Shown here in pieces: positions 23,481 through 31,588 of a stretch of DNA of 43,131 bases (position 1 is its first letter; each line of letters begins with the position of its first letter). Position numbers and translations under genes: made by a program. Under the pieces are notes generated by a model. The model did no database searches. It worked only from the letters and a program-made list of their open reading frames with translations, and was not told where the DNA came from. This DNA comes from Acidobacteriaceae bacterium (lineage in GTDB: Bacteria > Acidobacteriota > Terriglobia > Terriglobales > Acidobacteriaceae). The stretch lies in the NCBI GenBank assembly GCA_030041515.1, contig JASHNS010000118.1, positions 1-43,131 of the forward strand. Direction: 5' to 3'.

Positions 23481-24251
23481 GTCTCCAGTGTAACGGCCCT
23501 TCACAGCTCATCTGCCGCCAGCAAAGATACCGGATGGCCTGTTCCGCTCGATCGATGCTTGAGCCTCGCCACTGCATATGCCGTTCCCACCGCATGCCGT
23601 AACCGCGCTCGCGATCCCTGCGCCGGAAGCGCAATGGAAATTAGCCCGGCGCTTCAACGCCGGGAAAGGATCAGGAGAACACCGAGTCCCGGAGGGACGA
23701 TGCCCAGGTGCCCCACCCTTGTCGCCCACCTTTGGCGACCTGGTGGGTTGAAACATCCGGCAGAGGTCCGCACGGCTTCACCCCTGCGCTTTGTATCAGG
23801 GCACGACTTCAGAGCTTGCGGAAAAATCCCGTCGTGCAGGGAAAAACGTCCCTCAGCGGCTGAAGCCGAATTGATATTGCCGCTTTTGCGGCCCGGCTGA
23901 AGCTGGGCCCCTTCAAAGAATCGAGCATTTCCGCAGCCTGTTCCGTCGTGCCGTCACCGCCGCAAAATGGACCCGGCTTCAGCCGCTGTGCGAAGCGGGC
24001 GCGCGCAGCGCGACGACGGTAGAAGCCCCGGCCTTCAGGCCGGGGAAAACAGATCAAATCTTATGGTGGCCTTCAGGCCCGGAAAAACTCTGCGCAATCG
24101 CCACGCCATTATGGAGTTGGCCTCCAGCCCCTGTGCTTCATATCAGGGCACTATCATGCGATGAAAGGGGCCCTTGACACAGCCCCGCTCCAGGAGCACG
24201 ATCACTATGTAGACTAGTTTGTGACATAGACTAGTCTGCTTGAGGGCCACC
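23481..24251. repeat. repeat-rich intergenic region
   Basis: About 770 bp with no supported gene. It holds GC-rich hairpins of the same families seen at 30.6 and 31.6-32.2 kb: a CCACCCTTGTCG-type hairpin (~23706-23752), CCCCGGCCTTCAGGCCGGGG (24029-24048), and pieces of the REP unit containing CAGGGCACGACTTCAG. Short ORFs here are repeat-encoded and not believed. Confidence 0.6.
24174..24235 (+). promoter_or_regulatory. promoter/operator region of the membrane-protein and winged-helix operon
   Basis: A TTGACA lies at 24174-24179. Two direct copies of TAGACTAGT (24210-24218 and 24227-24235), 17 bp apart, lie just before the operon start at 24252. The internal ACTAGT is palindromic. They are good candidates for autoregulatory sites of the winged-helix protein; no clear -10 box was found at standard spacing. 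Confidence 0.5.
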
Positions 24252-24887
24252 ATGAACGACTCGCTTTCTTCCCTTCCTTCCGATCCTGATGCTCTTGCCG
24301 CCCACCTCATGCAGTCCGCACATCTCGGCGATGGATTGCCGGAGATTGCCGCCGGGCTCGTCTACCTCCTCTTTTCCGCAATGAGCTGGTCCAGTCATCT
24401 CGCGCAGCACCACTCCCCCAGGGCCGGAATGTTCGCGCTGATCCTCGTTTTCGTCACCACCTTCGCGGGGCTGCTTGCCATCCCGGCCATTCCATGGTTC
24501 CGAATGCGTTACCTCACCGCTCGATCCGGCTATGTCAGGCGCAAGCCGCGCCACTGGCGCGTCTCTGCCATTCTGTCCACCGTTCTCCTGGTCGGAGCAG
24601 TCTTCATTCTCGTGGTGCTCGGCCTGAGAGGTGTGCTGGCCCAGCACTGGCTGTTGATGATCACCGGGATTCTCCTCGGCGGTCTCTGGATGCTGTTCGG
24701 AAGGCGGAGGCGTTTCCTCGTCAATGGTGCCCTGATCGTGGTGGCAGGGGTCGTGATCGGAGCGTCGACAATCCCCACGGAGATCGCCTGGTGCGCCTTC
24801 TATGCCTTTGCCGGAATCGTCACCGTCGGCAGCGGCGCCATGGTTTTTCGCCGCCACATCCGCCGCACCACGGAGCAGTCGCAATGA
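24252..24887 (+). CDS. integral membrane protein with cognate regulator
   Basis: The 211-residue protein has about six hydrophobic segments, including AAGLVYLLFSAM, GMFALILVFVTTFAGLLAI, AILSTVLLVGAVFILVVLG, LLMITGILLGGLWMLFG and GALIVVAGVVIGA. A conserved-looking HLMQSAHLGDGLPEIAAG N-terminus precedes them. A GAGGG ribosome site precedes ATG 24252. Its stop overlaps the regulator start by ATGA. The pairing with a winged-helix regulator suggests a small stress- or ligand-responsive module; function is unknown. Confidence 0.7.
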   Translation: MNDSLSSLPSDPDALAAHLMQSAHLGDGLPEIAAGLVYLLFSAMSWSSHLAQHHSPRAGMFALILVFVTTFAGLLAIPAIPWFRMRYLTARSGYVRRKPRHWRVSAILSTVLLVGAVFILVVLGLRGVLAQHWLLMITGILLGGLWMLFGRRRRFLVNGALIVVAGVVIGASTIPTEIAWCAFYAFAGIVTVGSGAMVFRRHIRRTTEQSQ

Positions 24888-25180
24888 GCGCAAAAATTCA
24901 GCGCATCGCGGAAGTCGACCGCCTCATCCACGAACCAGCCCGGCTCATGATCGTTGCCGTGCTCGACTCCGTCGAAGAGGCGGACTTCCAGTACCTGCAC
25001 CTCACCACCGGCCTCACCAAAGGCAATCTGTCCGTGCATCTTTCCCGGCTGGAAGAAGCCGGCTACGTAGCCATCAGCAAAACCTTTCGCGGGAAATATC
25101 CCCTCACCGTTTGCCGCTTGACCGACACCGGCGCACAGAAGCTGGCTGACTATCGCAAGCTGCTCAAAGTCGCCCTCTGA
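24884..25180 (+). CDS. winged-helix transcriptional regulator
   Basis: The 98-residue protein is a compact winged helix: EPARLMIVAVLDSV, then LTTGLTKGNLSVHLSRLEEAGYVAISK (recognition helix GNLSVHLSRLEEAG) and a wing KYPLTVCRLTDTG. It matches the small PF13601-like (MarR/ArsR-related) regulators. Its ATG overlaps the membrane-protein stop (ATGA), so it is translationally coupled to its partner. The TAGACTAGT direct repeats before the operon are probable binding sites (inferred). Confidence 0.85.
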   Translation: MSAKIQRIAEVDRLIHEPARLMIVAVLDSVEEADFQYLHLTTGLTKGNLSVHLSRLEEAGYVAISKTFRGKYPLTVCRLTDTGAQKLADYRKLLKVAL

Positions 25181-25205
25181 TTCAACTCGCGGTATCCTTT
25201 CCACC

Positions 25206-27263
25206 ATGCGAACAATCCCCAGCTGTACTCTGCTGGCCGCTTTGTGCCTCGCGCCTCTTGCCGCCGCCCAGAATCGCTTCCCGTCCAACGAAGACCTCCG
25301 CCACGTGCGCGCTATCTCCCAGCCGCGCCTCTCGCCCGACGGACGCAGCGTTCTTGTCGAAATCGCTGACGCCACCGCCGACGGCGGCCGCGGCCATCTC
25401 TGGCTCGTCGATCTTGCCGCCAACACGGCGCGCCAGCTCACCTGGTCCATCCCCGGCCAAAAGCAGGGCGAGTTCGGTGGCGAGTGGCTTCCCGATTCCA
25501 GCGCGATCCTCTTCCTCGCTCACCGCGGCGAGAACACCCAGCTCTACGAGCTACCCATGAGCGGCGGCGAAGCCCATGCCTTCGACATCAAGCTCGTTCC
25601 GCCTGTCGATGAGTCCACCGAGCCCGGCGCCATTCCGCCCGCCACACCTCCGGCCACCCCCGCGAAACCCCAGCCCATCGAGGCCAACGTCAGCCGCTTC
25701 TTCATCGCGCCTGACGGCCGCTCCATCGCTGTCCTCATCCGCGATCCCCAAACTCCCGGCGAGAAGACTGAGCAGACCGACAAAGCCGACGCCGTCTGGG
25801 TCGATCACGATCCCCACGCCACCCGGCTCTATCTCCTCGATCCCAAAACCAGCCAGCTCACGCCCACCGCCGTTCCGCCCGACGTCGCCAACGTCGTCTG
25901 GGATCACCAGGGCGATCGCCTCCTCGCCATCGCCGAAGGCATGAACGATCTCGGCGACATCGCGCCTGATCGTACCGCCTGGGTTGTCACCGCGACCGAT
26001 CCCGCGCACCCCACGCAGCTCAAATCCATCCCGAAGACCATCGAAGCCGCCGTCTGGTCCGCGGACGCCGCGCACATCGACTTCCTCGCCCAGGCCCAGG
26101 CCGATGCGCCCCCCGGCTACGTCGATCTCTACCAGTACACCGTCGCCGACCAATCGATTCACGACCTCAGTGCCGGCTTCACCGGCAGCCTCGACGGCGC
26201 GCCCATCGCCGACGGCGACAACATCCTTGAGCCCGCGCAAATCGGCTTCGACACAACCGTCCTGCACTTCACCGGCGATCGCTCCGAGCCGCTGCATTTT
26301 GACACGGCCACCGTCTCGCAGCTCAACACCAATCAGAACCACAGCGGCTGGGTCTGGATCGGCTCCTCCGCCACGCAACCGCCCACTCTCTACTATGCTG
26401 ACCAGCTCGGCCACTCCGCCCGCGCGCTCTCGACACCGGCCCTCACGCCCGCCCCGTGGACGCCCATCCCCTCGCATCTCGTCACCTGGAAGAACGGCAA
26501 CCTCAACCTCCAGGGCATGCTCTATCTGCCGCCGCAGGCCAGCGCCGACCACAAGGTCCCGCTCATCGTGAATGTCCATGGCGGACCCACGGGCGCGTTT
26601 GCCGATCGCTGGAGTCCCTTCACCCAGTTCCTGGTCGGCCATGGCTGGGCTGTCTTCGAAACCAATCCCCGCGGCAGCACCGGCTACGGAGCGTCCTTCG
26701 CCGCCGCCAACAAGTTCGATATGGGCGGCGGTGACCTCACCGACATCATGACTGGCGTCGACACCGTCCTCGCGAAGTATCCGCTCGACGCCAACAAGAT
26801 GGCCCTCATCGGCTACAGCTACGGCGGCGAAATGGCCGGCTTCATGGAAGGCAAGACCACGCGCTTCAAGGCCATCGTCGCTGGCGCTCCCGTCATCGAC
26901 CAGGAAAGCGAATACGGCACCGAGAATGGCTCCTGGTACGATCGCTGGTTCTACGGCGGATACCCCTGGACCCACTCCGACGACGCGTGGAAGCAGAGCG
27001 CTCTCGCCTACGCCGGCCACGCGAAGACCCCGATGCTGCTGCTCCAGGGCGAGAGCGACCGCACCGACCCGCTGGGCCAAAGCGAGGAGATGTTCCGTGC
27101 TCTCCGCCAGCAGGGCGTCCCCGTCGACCTCATCGAATACCCGCGCGAGGACCACGGCCCGCTCGCCATCGGCATCTTCGGCGAGCCCAGCCCCGAGCCC
27201 TGGCACGGCTTCGACGGCCGCCAGCGCATCGTCACCTTCTTCGACAAGGCATTTGCGCAATAA
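25206..27263 (+). CDS. S9 family (prolyl oligopeptidase-like) peptidase, exported
   Basis: The 685-residue protein starts with a signal peptide (SCTLLAALCLAPLAAAQ). It then has a beta-propeller-like N-terminal region (repeats such as SPDGRSVLVEIAD, WLPDSSAILFLAH) and a C-terminal alpha/beta hydrolase. The catalytic residues are Ser538 in GYSYGGEM, Asp618 in GESDRTDP and His650 in EDHGPL. It likely cleaves peptides after proline or other residues in the periplasm. TATCCT at 25193-25198 lies 7 nt before the ATG, a leaderless-type arrangement. It precedes the GYD gene by 71 bp. Confidence 0.9.
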   Translation: MRTIPSCTLLAALCLAPLAAAQNRFPSNEDLRHVRAISQPRLSPDGRSVLVEIADATADGGRGHLWLVDLAANTARQLTWSIPGQKQGEFGGEWLPDSSAILFLAHRGENTQLYELPMSGGEAHAFDIKLVPPVDESTEPGAIPPATPPATPAKPQPIEANVSRFFIAPDGRSIAVLIRDPQTPGEKTEQTDKADAVWVDHDPHATRLYLLDPKTSQLTPTAVPPDVANVVWDHQGDRLLAIAEGMNDLGDIAPDRTAWVVTATDPAHPTQLKSIPKTIEAAVWSADAAHIDFLAQAQADAPPGYVDLYQYTVADQSIHDLSAGFTGSLDGAPIADGDNILEPAQIGFDTTVLHFTGDRSEPLHFDTATVSQLNTNQNHSGWVWIGSSATQPPTLYYADQLGHSARALSTPALTPAPWTPIPSHLVTWKNGNLNLQGMLYLPPQASADHKVPLIVNVHGGPTGAFADRWSPFTQFLVGHGWAVFETNPRGSTGYGASFAAANKFDMGGGDLTDIMTGVDTVLAKYPLDANKMALIGYSYGGEMAGFMEGKTTRFKAIVAGAPVIDQESEYGTENGSWYDRWFYGGYPWTHSDDAWKQSALAYAGHAKTPMLLLQGESDRTDPLGQSEEMFRALRQQGVPVDLIEYPREDHGPLAIGIFGEPSPEPWHGFDGRQRIVTFFDKAFAQ

Positions 27264-27334
27264 AGAATCAGCGGCGCTATACTAGCCTCCCCCATCAATC
27301 CGCAGCTTCATCTCTCTGAAAGGGAGGCATGCTT

Positions 27335-27664
27335 ATGCCCAGTTATCTCGTTCAGGTGTCGTACACGTCCGCCGCTCTTGCCGCTCTGGTCAAAAAGCCG
27401 CACCGCCGCTCCGATGTCGTCGCCACCGCAGTCAAAAAGCTCGGAGGTACGATGGGGCCGTTTTATCTCTGCTTCGGAGATTACGACACCGTCGGCGTCG
27501 TCGACATGCCCGACAACGTGACGGCCGCTGCATTCGCTCTCGCTATCGGCGCCGGAGGCTCCTGCTCCGATGTGAAGACGACGCCACTGCTCAGTCTCGA
27601 CGAAGGCATCGCCGCCCTGAAGAAAGCCGGCACTTCCGGCTACAAACCCATCGCCGCAAAATAG
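27335..27664 (+). CDS. GYD-domain protein
   Basis: The 109-residue protein opens PSYLVQVSYTSAALAALV and has the GYD-family pattern (KKLGGTMGPFYLCFGDYDTVGVVDMPDNVTAAA), named for the Gly-Tyr-Asp stretch found here as GDYD. Small ferredoxin-like fold proteins of this type bind ligands of unknown kind. ATG 27335 is chosen because GGGAGG lies 7 nt before it; ATG 27329 is too close to the ribosome site. Confidence 0.85.
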   Translation: MPSYLVQVSYTSAALAALVKKPHRRSDVVATAVKKLGGTMGPFYLCFGDYDTVGVVDMPDNVTAAAFALAIGAGGSCSDVKTTPLLSLDEGIAALKKAGTSGYKPIAAK

Positions 27665-27741
27665 CGACCGCCGTCGCAGAACCCCTGACATGGGATTGAC
27701 GCCCGCCGCCTGGATTGTTACGCTCGGGCGGCAGAGGACGC

Positions 27742-28251
27742 ATGCAGCTTCAATCCACCCTCACGTCCGCTCAGGTCCAGGAAGCCGCGCGCCTCGCGCG
27801 TCCCCGCTTCTTCTGGCTGCGCTTCTTCGCCTACAGCTGGTACTCCACGTTCATCTGCGTCGCCGTCGTCGTTGCCGATGTGAACGCCGTCCTCCATCAC
27901 CATCCCATCCGATGGAATGACACCGGCTTTGCCCTCGCCCTCGCCGCAATCTTCTACGGCCTCCGCTACTCGCGCTGGCGGGCCAGGCTCTCGAAGGTCG
28001 CCGCCACGCGCAGCCGCAACACACCCATCTCCCTCGATACCGACGGCATCCGCACCCGCCAGGAATCCGGCGCCACCACCTTCGTTCCCTGGGCCAGCTT
28101 CACCAAATGGTCCGAAGGCAAGAACATCTTTCTACTGACCAGCAAAGACGGCAAAACGATTCTTCCCGTGGACGAGACCAACCGCGACTCCGTCCGCGCG
28201 CTGCTGCAGGGGTATGTCGTCGGTGCGGGACGGGTTCCCGCCCGCGTCTAG
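27742..28251 (+). CDS. YcxB-like membrane protein
   Basis: The 169-residue protein has two hydrophobic segments (FFAYSWYSTFICVAVVVAD, TGFALALAAIFYGL). These are followed by a soluble C-terminal domain with ISLDTDGIRTRQESGATTFVPWASFTKW, which is the YcxB-like domain pattern (PF14317). An AGAGGA ribosome site precedes ATG 27742. The stop TAG is formed by the first bases of a 13-bp inverted repeat (28250-28262), so the C-terminus may be shortened by a mobile insertion. Function is unknown. Confidence 0.75.
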   Translation: MQLQSTLTSAQVQEAARLARPRFFWLRFFAYSWYSTFICVAVVVADVNAVLHHHPIRWNDTGFALALAAIFYGLRYSRWRARLSKVAATRSRNTPISLDTDGIRTRQESGATTFVPWASFTKWSEGKNIFLLTSKDGKTILPVDETNRDSVRALLQGYVVGAGRVPARV

Positions 28252-28365
28252 AGCATTTTCACCTTGACTGGGCACTGGTCAAGATTGACTCTGCGTGGCC
28301 GTTCTTTGGCGGAACGGCGACGTCCAGTGCGCTGCCGTGGAGTAGACCAAAAGTGAAAATGCTCT
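28250..28365. mobile_element. 116-bp inverted-repeat element (possible MITE)
   Basis: AGAGCATTTTCAC at 28250-28262 and its perfect reverse complement at 28353-28365 bound 116 bp that hold no gene. The left arm supplies the stop codon of the YcxB-like gene. Perfect 13-bp termini with a short non-coding interior fit a MITE; no target duplication is obvious. Confidence 0.5.
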
Positions 28366-28495
28366 GGCGCGACCATCGCCTGGTCCGCCGCGACGGTATC
28401 GGCAGGCACGGGAATCTCAGCTGGCTTCAGCCCCTGTGCTTTGTATCAGGGCACGACTTCAGTCAAGATTATTCACTTGACTAAGGGAGTGCCAA

Positions 28496-29500
28496 ATGGG
28501 TTCAATGGGAAGTAAGCCGCGACCAAAGTTTCCATATTCCGAACCGCGTCTTCCGGGGGGCAAGCAGCGCATGACACTGATTGGAGCGATCAATTGCGCG
28601 GGGGGAATTGTGCTGCTTGCGGACCGGCAAGAAACGATTACCGATTATGCAAAATGGGATTGCTGCAAAATAACGCAGTTCGAGCATCGCGATGAATATC
28701 GATTTTTCATGTGCGGGGCCGGGGATTCCGATCCTTTGGAAATGGTTCACGAAAGGGTTAACCGTCACTGGAGAGAAGAAAATCACTCCGGCTACAACTC
28801 TATTCGCGAATTAGTTACTAGGGCATTTCGAGAAGTCGTTGACGAGATCGGATTACCGTACGCAAACATGGACATCATATGGGCCATCCAGAATATTCCG
28901 AAGGAAATTCCCGCAAGCCATCTCGGCTTTGATTTCCAGATTGATCTATTCAGAACTTCCGGGCATACGGTCAATTCGATTCCACGTCATTATTTTGCTG
29001 GAAATCCTGTCTTGCTCTGCAAATATCTTTCGGACATGTATCTTGAACGCTCCATTCAAGGACCAGATGAGGCGGAGGCCTTAGCGGCATATTTTCTCTG
29101 GGAGGCCAAGGAATACGACCCGACCGTTGGAAAACACAGCGATATTGTTACGTTGCTTCCTGGCGGTGGAGTGCGGCGGATGAGCAGAGCAACGGAGGAG
29201 TATTGGGAAAAACATTTCTATGAACTGAAGCGCGCGATGGGTCTGTTGCCATTGATGTCGTGCGCAACCAGTTCTCAAGAATTCATACACAATCCCCAGG
29301 ATTATATGGAGAGATTCAACGCAACTTTGGAAGTCCTGAGACAAGAACAGAAAAAAATGCGCGCAAATCCGCCTTCAGATCATCCTTTGACTCTCAAAGT
29401 CGAAGAAGCGCGGAAAGAGATTGCGAAGAAATATATGAGAATACGAGCTGAAAAAACACCATTCACGCTGTCAGATTCTCAAACGTCAGAGGATCAGTAG
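28496..29500 (+). CDS. proteasome beta-subunit-like Ntn-hydrolase, IS passenger gene
   Basis: The 334-residue protein is read from ATG 28496 (AAGGGAG upstream), or 309 residues from ATG 28571. After Met26 the text follows the proteasome beta core: Thr27 (T1, nucleophile), Asp43 in LLADRQ (D17 by counting from Thr27), Lys58 in CCKI (K32/K33), then CGAGDSD resembling the AG..AD segment. The remaining ~250 residues form no match I recognise; the C-terminal ~70 are charged and helical. Autocatalytic removal of the leading 26 residues, or direct start at Met26, would expose Thr27. It is cargo of the IS1595-type element; function there is unknown. Base composition is lower in G+C than that of its neighbours. 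Confidence 0.6.
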   Translation: MGSMGSKPRPKFPYSEPRLPGGKQRMTLIGAINCAGGIVLLADRQETITDYAKWDCCKITQFEHRDEYRFFMCGAGDSDPLEMVHERVNRHWREENHSGYNSIRELVTRAFREVVDEIGLPYANMDIIWAIQNIPKEIPASHLGFDFQIDLFRTSGHTVNSIPRHYFAGNPVLLCKYLSDMYLERSIQGPDEAEALAAYFLWEAKEYDPTVGKHSDIVTLLPGGGVRRMSRATEEYWEKHFYELKRAMGLLPLMSCATSSQEFIHNPQDYMERFNATLEVLRQEQKKMRANPPSDHPLTLKVEEARKEIAKKYMRIRAEKTPFTLSDSQTSEDQ

Positions 29501-30359
29501 TAACCATGTGGCGCAGCGTGTCAACAAACAGGTCCGAGCGATCCCGGCGATTAAACCGGAAGGTCATCTCCTCAAGATAGGCGGCGAGATGTTTTGCAGA
29601 AATCCGATGCCATGTCCCGATCACGCCGCGCTTGAGGAGCGAGAACGCCGACTCTACGGTATTCGTGTGAATGTCGCCGTCAACGTAGACCTTGGACTTG
29701 TGCCGGATCGTCTTGTGCTTCGCCGCGTGCCCCGTCGCCTTCATCGCGCCGGGATAGGCGTTGAATTCATCGGTCACGATCACGTCTACATCGTCGCTGA
29801 CGTTCTCGCGGATGAACTGCGCCAATGTCCCGCTCTTGCAGTCTGCCGCATGAAAGAATCGAGTCTCGCCGCCGCGCTGACGCAAACCGATCACAATCTC
29901 TTTAGTACTCTGCCCATGCCCTGGCTTGTCCTGATGGCCGCGCTGGACTCCGCCCAGGTAGGTTTCGTCCATTTCCACGGTTCCGTACAGCATCCCCTTT
30001 TCTGCCGTCGCCATCGCCGCCCGGATGCGATGGCAAAGATACCAGGCCGTCTTATAGGCGATTCCGAGGGTCCGTTTGATCTGCATCGCACTCATGCCCT
30101 TCTTCGCCTCGCAGAGAAGCAGTACGGCCATAAACCATACTGGCAGCGCAAGGTGCGAATCGTGAAAGATCGTCCCGCTCGTCACCGTGAACTGGTATTC
30201 GCAACCGACACACTCAAAGCGGGCATAGTCCTTCATCCGCGAAACGCGGCGATCCTTGCAGCGCGGACATTCGACACCTTCTGGCCAGCGCAGCCGCTCA
30301 AGAAGTTCCCGGCAGCGATCATCCGTGGAGTACAACTTATTAATCTCAGGGAGCGTCAT
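29463..30359 (-). CDS. IS1595-family transposase
   Basis: The 298-residue protein from ATG 30359 has an N-terminal zinc ribbon (VECPRCKDRRVSR and FECVGCEYQFTV) typical of ISXO2/IS1595. A DDE-type domain follows: VEMDETYLGG, DEFNAYPG, and TNTVESAFSLLKRGVIGTWH. It performs DNA cut-and-paste or replicative transposition at the terminal inverted repeats of 28464-30553. GGAGGG precedes the start, and a longer TTG reading to 30494 is not favoured. Its 3' end overlaps the passenger gene's 3' end by 38 bp. Confidence 0.9.
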   Translation of the reverse strand: MTLPEINKLYSTDDRCRELLERLRWPEGVECPRCKDRRVSRMKDYARFECVGCEYQFTVTSGTIFHDSHLALPVWFMAVLLLCEAKKGMSAMQIKRTLGIAYKTAWYLCHRIRAAMATAEKGMLYGTVEMDETYLGGVQRGHQDKPGHGQSTKEIVIGLRQRGGETRFFHAADCKSGTLAQFIRENVSDDVDVIVTDEFNAYPGAMKATGHAAKHKTIRHKSKVYVDGDIHTNTVESAFSLLKRGVIGTWHRISAKHLAAYLEEMTFRFNRRDRSDLFVDTLRHMVTTDPLTFENLTA

Positions 30360-30507
30360 GGCTAGCAAACCCTCCAAACCGAAGTCGCCGTTACAGCGCG
30401 TTCCGACCCGAAAACTGATTGCGTCGATAAAGCGCGATCTGCGGGCGTTGCTGCCGTCTGCCTCAGCCGGAAAACCACAGAAAGGGAAGGGCAAACCATC
30501 AGCATGA
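30358..30507 (+). CDS. 49-residue basic protein inside the IS (doubtful)
   Basis: ATG 30358 with AGGGAG 7 nt upstream opens a frame ending KGKGKPSA. It is Lys/Arg-rich (MASKPSKPKSPLQRV) and overlaps the transposase start codon on the opposite strand (CATG). The ribosome site is fair, but coding is unproven; it may be an antisense coincidence. Confidence 0.25.
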   Translation: MASKPSKPKSPLQRVPTRKLIASIKRDLRALLPSASAGKPQKGKGKPSA

Positions 30508-30553
30508 ATACATCATGCAAGAATCGTTACCCTTTGTCAAGTGAATAATCTCG

Positions 30554-30750
30554 ACTTCAGTCGTGCCGTAAGCCGCCAATGGAATGCGGGCTTCAGCCCC
30601 TGCGCGAAGCGGTCCCGCACCGCGGGACGACGGTAGAAGCCCCGGCCTTCAGGCCGGGGAAAACCTGCAATAAAGGTGTTGGGGCCTTCAGGCCCGGAAA
30701 AGCTCCACGAAAACGCCGCGCTTTGTATCAGGGCACGACTCATGGAGGCA
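30554..30750. repeat. REP-type repeat unit (right part of the IS target)
   Basis: The unit begins with the right half of GGCACGACTTCAGTCGTGCC and continues with TCCCGCACCGCGGGA and CCCCGGCCTTCAGGCCGGGG hairpins to the next CAGGGCACGAC at ~30735. About 184 bp make a complete unit. The left part of the interrupted copy lies at 28429-28463. ORFs in it are not believed. Confidence 0.7.
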
Positions 30751-30980
30751 TTGAAAATACGTAACTTACTGAATTCCAAATTAGCTTGATTTGCAGGATT
30801 AGCAGGATTTGCAACTTGAAAAGACAAATAAAGACAAATTCCCGCTCTGTCATCCTGAGGAGCGGAGCGACGAAAGATCAGCGGCTGCCTTCTGCTGGCA
30901 GCCCGCGCCAAATTTCCGCAATGCTGGTAATCCGCTACCAGCCCGTGCCAGTGAAGCACGAGCTGTATATTTGATCGCAA
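30751..30980. other. non-coding stretch after the REP unit
   Basis: About 230 bp with no supported gene. It holds AT-rich sequence with GCAGGATTAGCAGGATTTGC direct repeats and a CATCCTGAGGAGCGGAGCGA-like motif, both common in related intergenic regions. The next gene starts at 30981. Confidence 0.4.
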
Positions 30981-31478
30981 ATGAATCCACGATCCAGAGC
31001 AGCGGTCCTTATCGGAAGTGCCGTCGCGCTTACCGTTCCTTACGTCGCATTCGTAGTGTATTTCTCCCTCACGCTACCTAAGAACCACTGGCCAATGTGG
31101 TTTACAAACGTCCTTCTTGTCTGGTTCGTTGCCAATTTTGTCGCGGTCTACCTCATCGCTAGAAGGATGGCAAAGAAGAATCCACCGCCGACCGCGACGC
31201 TTACCGAGCAGCCCCAGAAAAACACCACTCGCCTGTGGGTTCTCAGAGCAGTCTGTTCCTACCTCGTGATCGTTTGGAGCGTGCTGTTCGCCAAAGGCGT
31301 GAATGGAACAATTCGGGGGGAATATCCACTTGATCGTGCGATTCCGGCGGGGGCCTTTCTCTTATTCTTCATCTTGCTGTTTGGGTTCCTCGTTTATCGA
31401 TCGTTTAGGCCAAAAGCATCGAGTGGGGCGACCCCAAATCCACTTAAGCGAAATGTCGGCCTTCGGGAAGCTTCGTAA
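30981..31478 (+). CDS. four-helix membrane protein, unknown
   Basis: The 165-residue protein has four hydrophobic segments: AVLIGSAVALTVPYVAFVVY, WFTNVLLVWFVANFVAVYLIA, AVCSYLVIVWSVLF and GAFLLFFILLFGFLVY. The cytoplasmic loops are basic. No motif is recognised and no clear ribosome site was found. It lies between repeat arrays and may be of foreign origin. Confidence 0.6.
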   Translation: MNPRSRAAVLIGSAVALTVPYVAFVVYFSLTLPKNHWPMWFTNVLLVWFVANFVAVYLIARRMAKKNPPPTATLTEQPQKNTTRLWVLRAVCSYLVIVWSVLFAKGVNGTIRGEYPLDRAIPAGAFLLFFILLFGFLVYRSFRPKASSGATPNPLKRNVGLREAS

Positions 31479-31588
31479 TCGCTCAAGGTTTCAGGCATCC
31501 CCTCGAAATATGGCAAGACAAAATAAAGACAGATTCATAGTTTCTACATGAAATCTATTGAAAAAAAAGTGCTTGCGGAGGGTCCTTT

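Larger units (their letters stand above)
28464..30553. mobile_element. IS1595-type element with a passenger gene
   Basis: Termini 28464-28487 and 30530-30553 are 24-bp inverted repeats that match at 22 positions. They are flanked by 8-bp direct repeats ACTTCAGT (28456-28463 and 30554-30561), the length known for IS1595 elements. The target is the loop of a REP-unit hairpin. Inside are a transposase (minus) and a proteasome-like Ntn hydrolase (plus), convergent and overlapping by 38 bp. The interior is visibly richer in A+T than the surroundings, as expected for recent arrival. Confidence 0.8.

Noticed and set aside
25551-27260. A 569-codon minus-strand open frame
   Set aside because: Antisense to the S9 peptidase, whose catalytic motifs support the plus strand.
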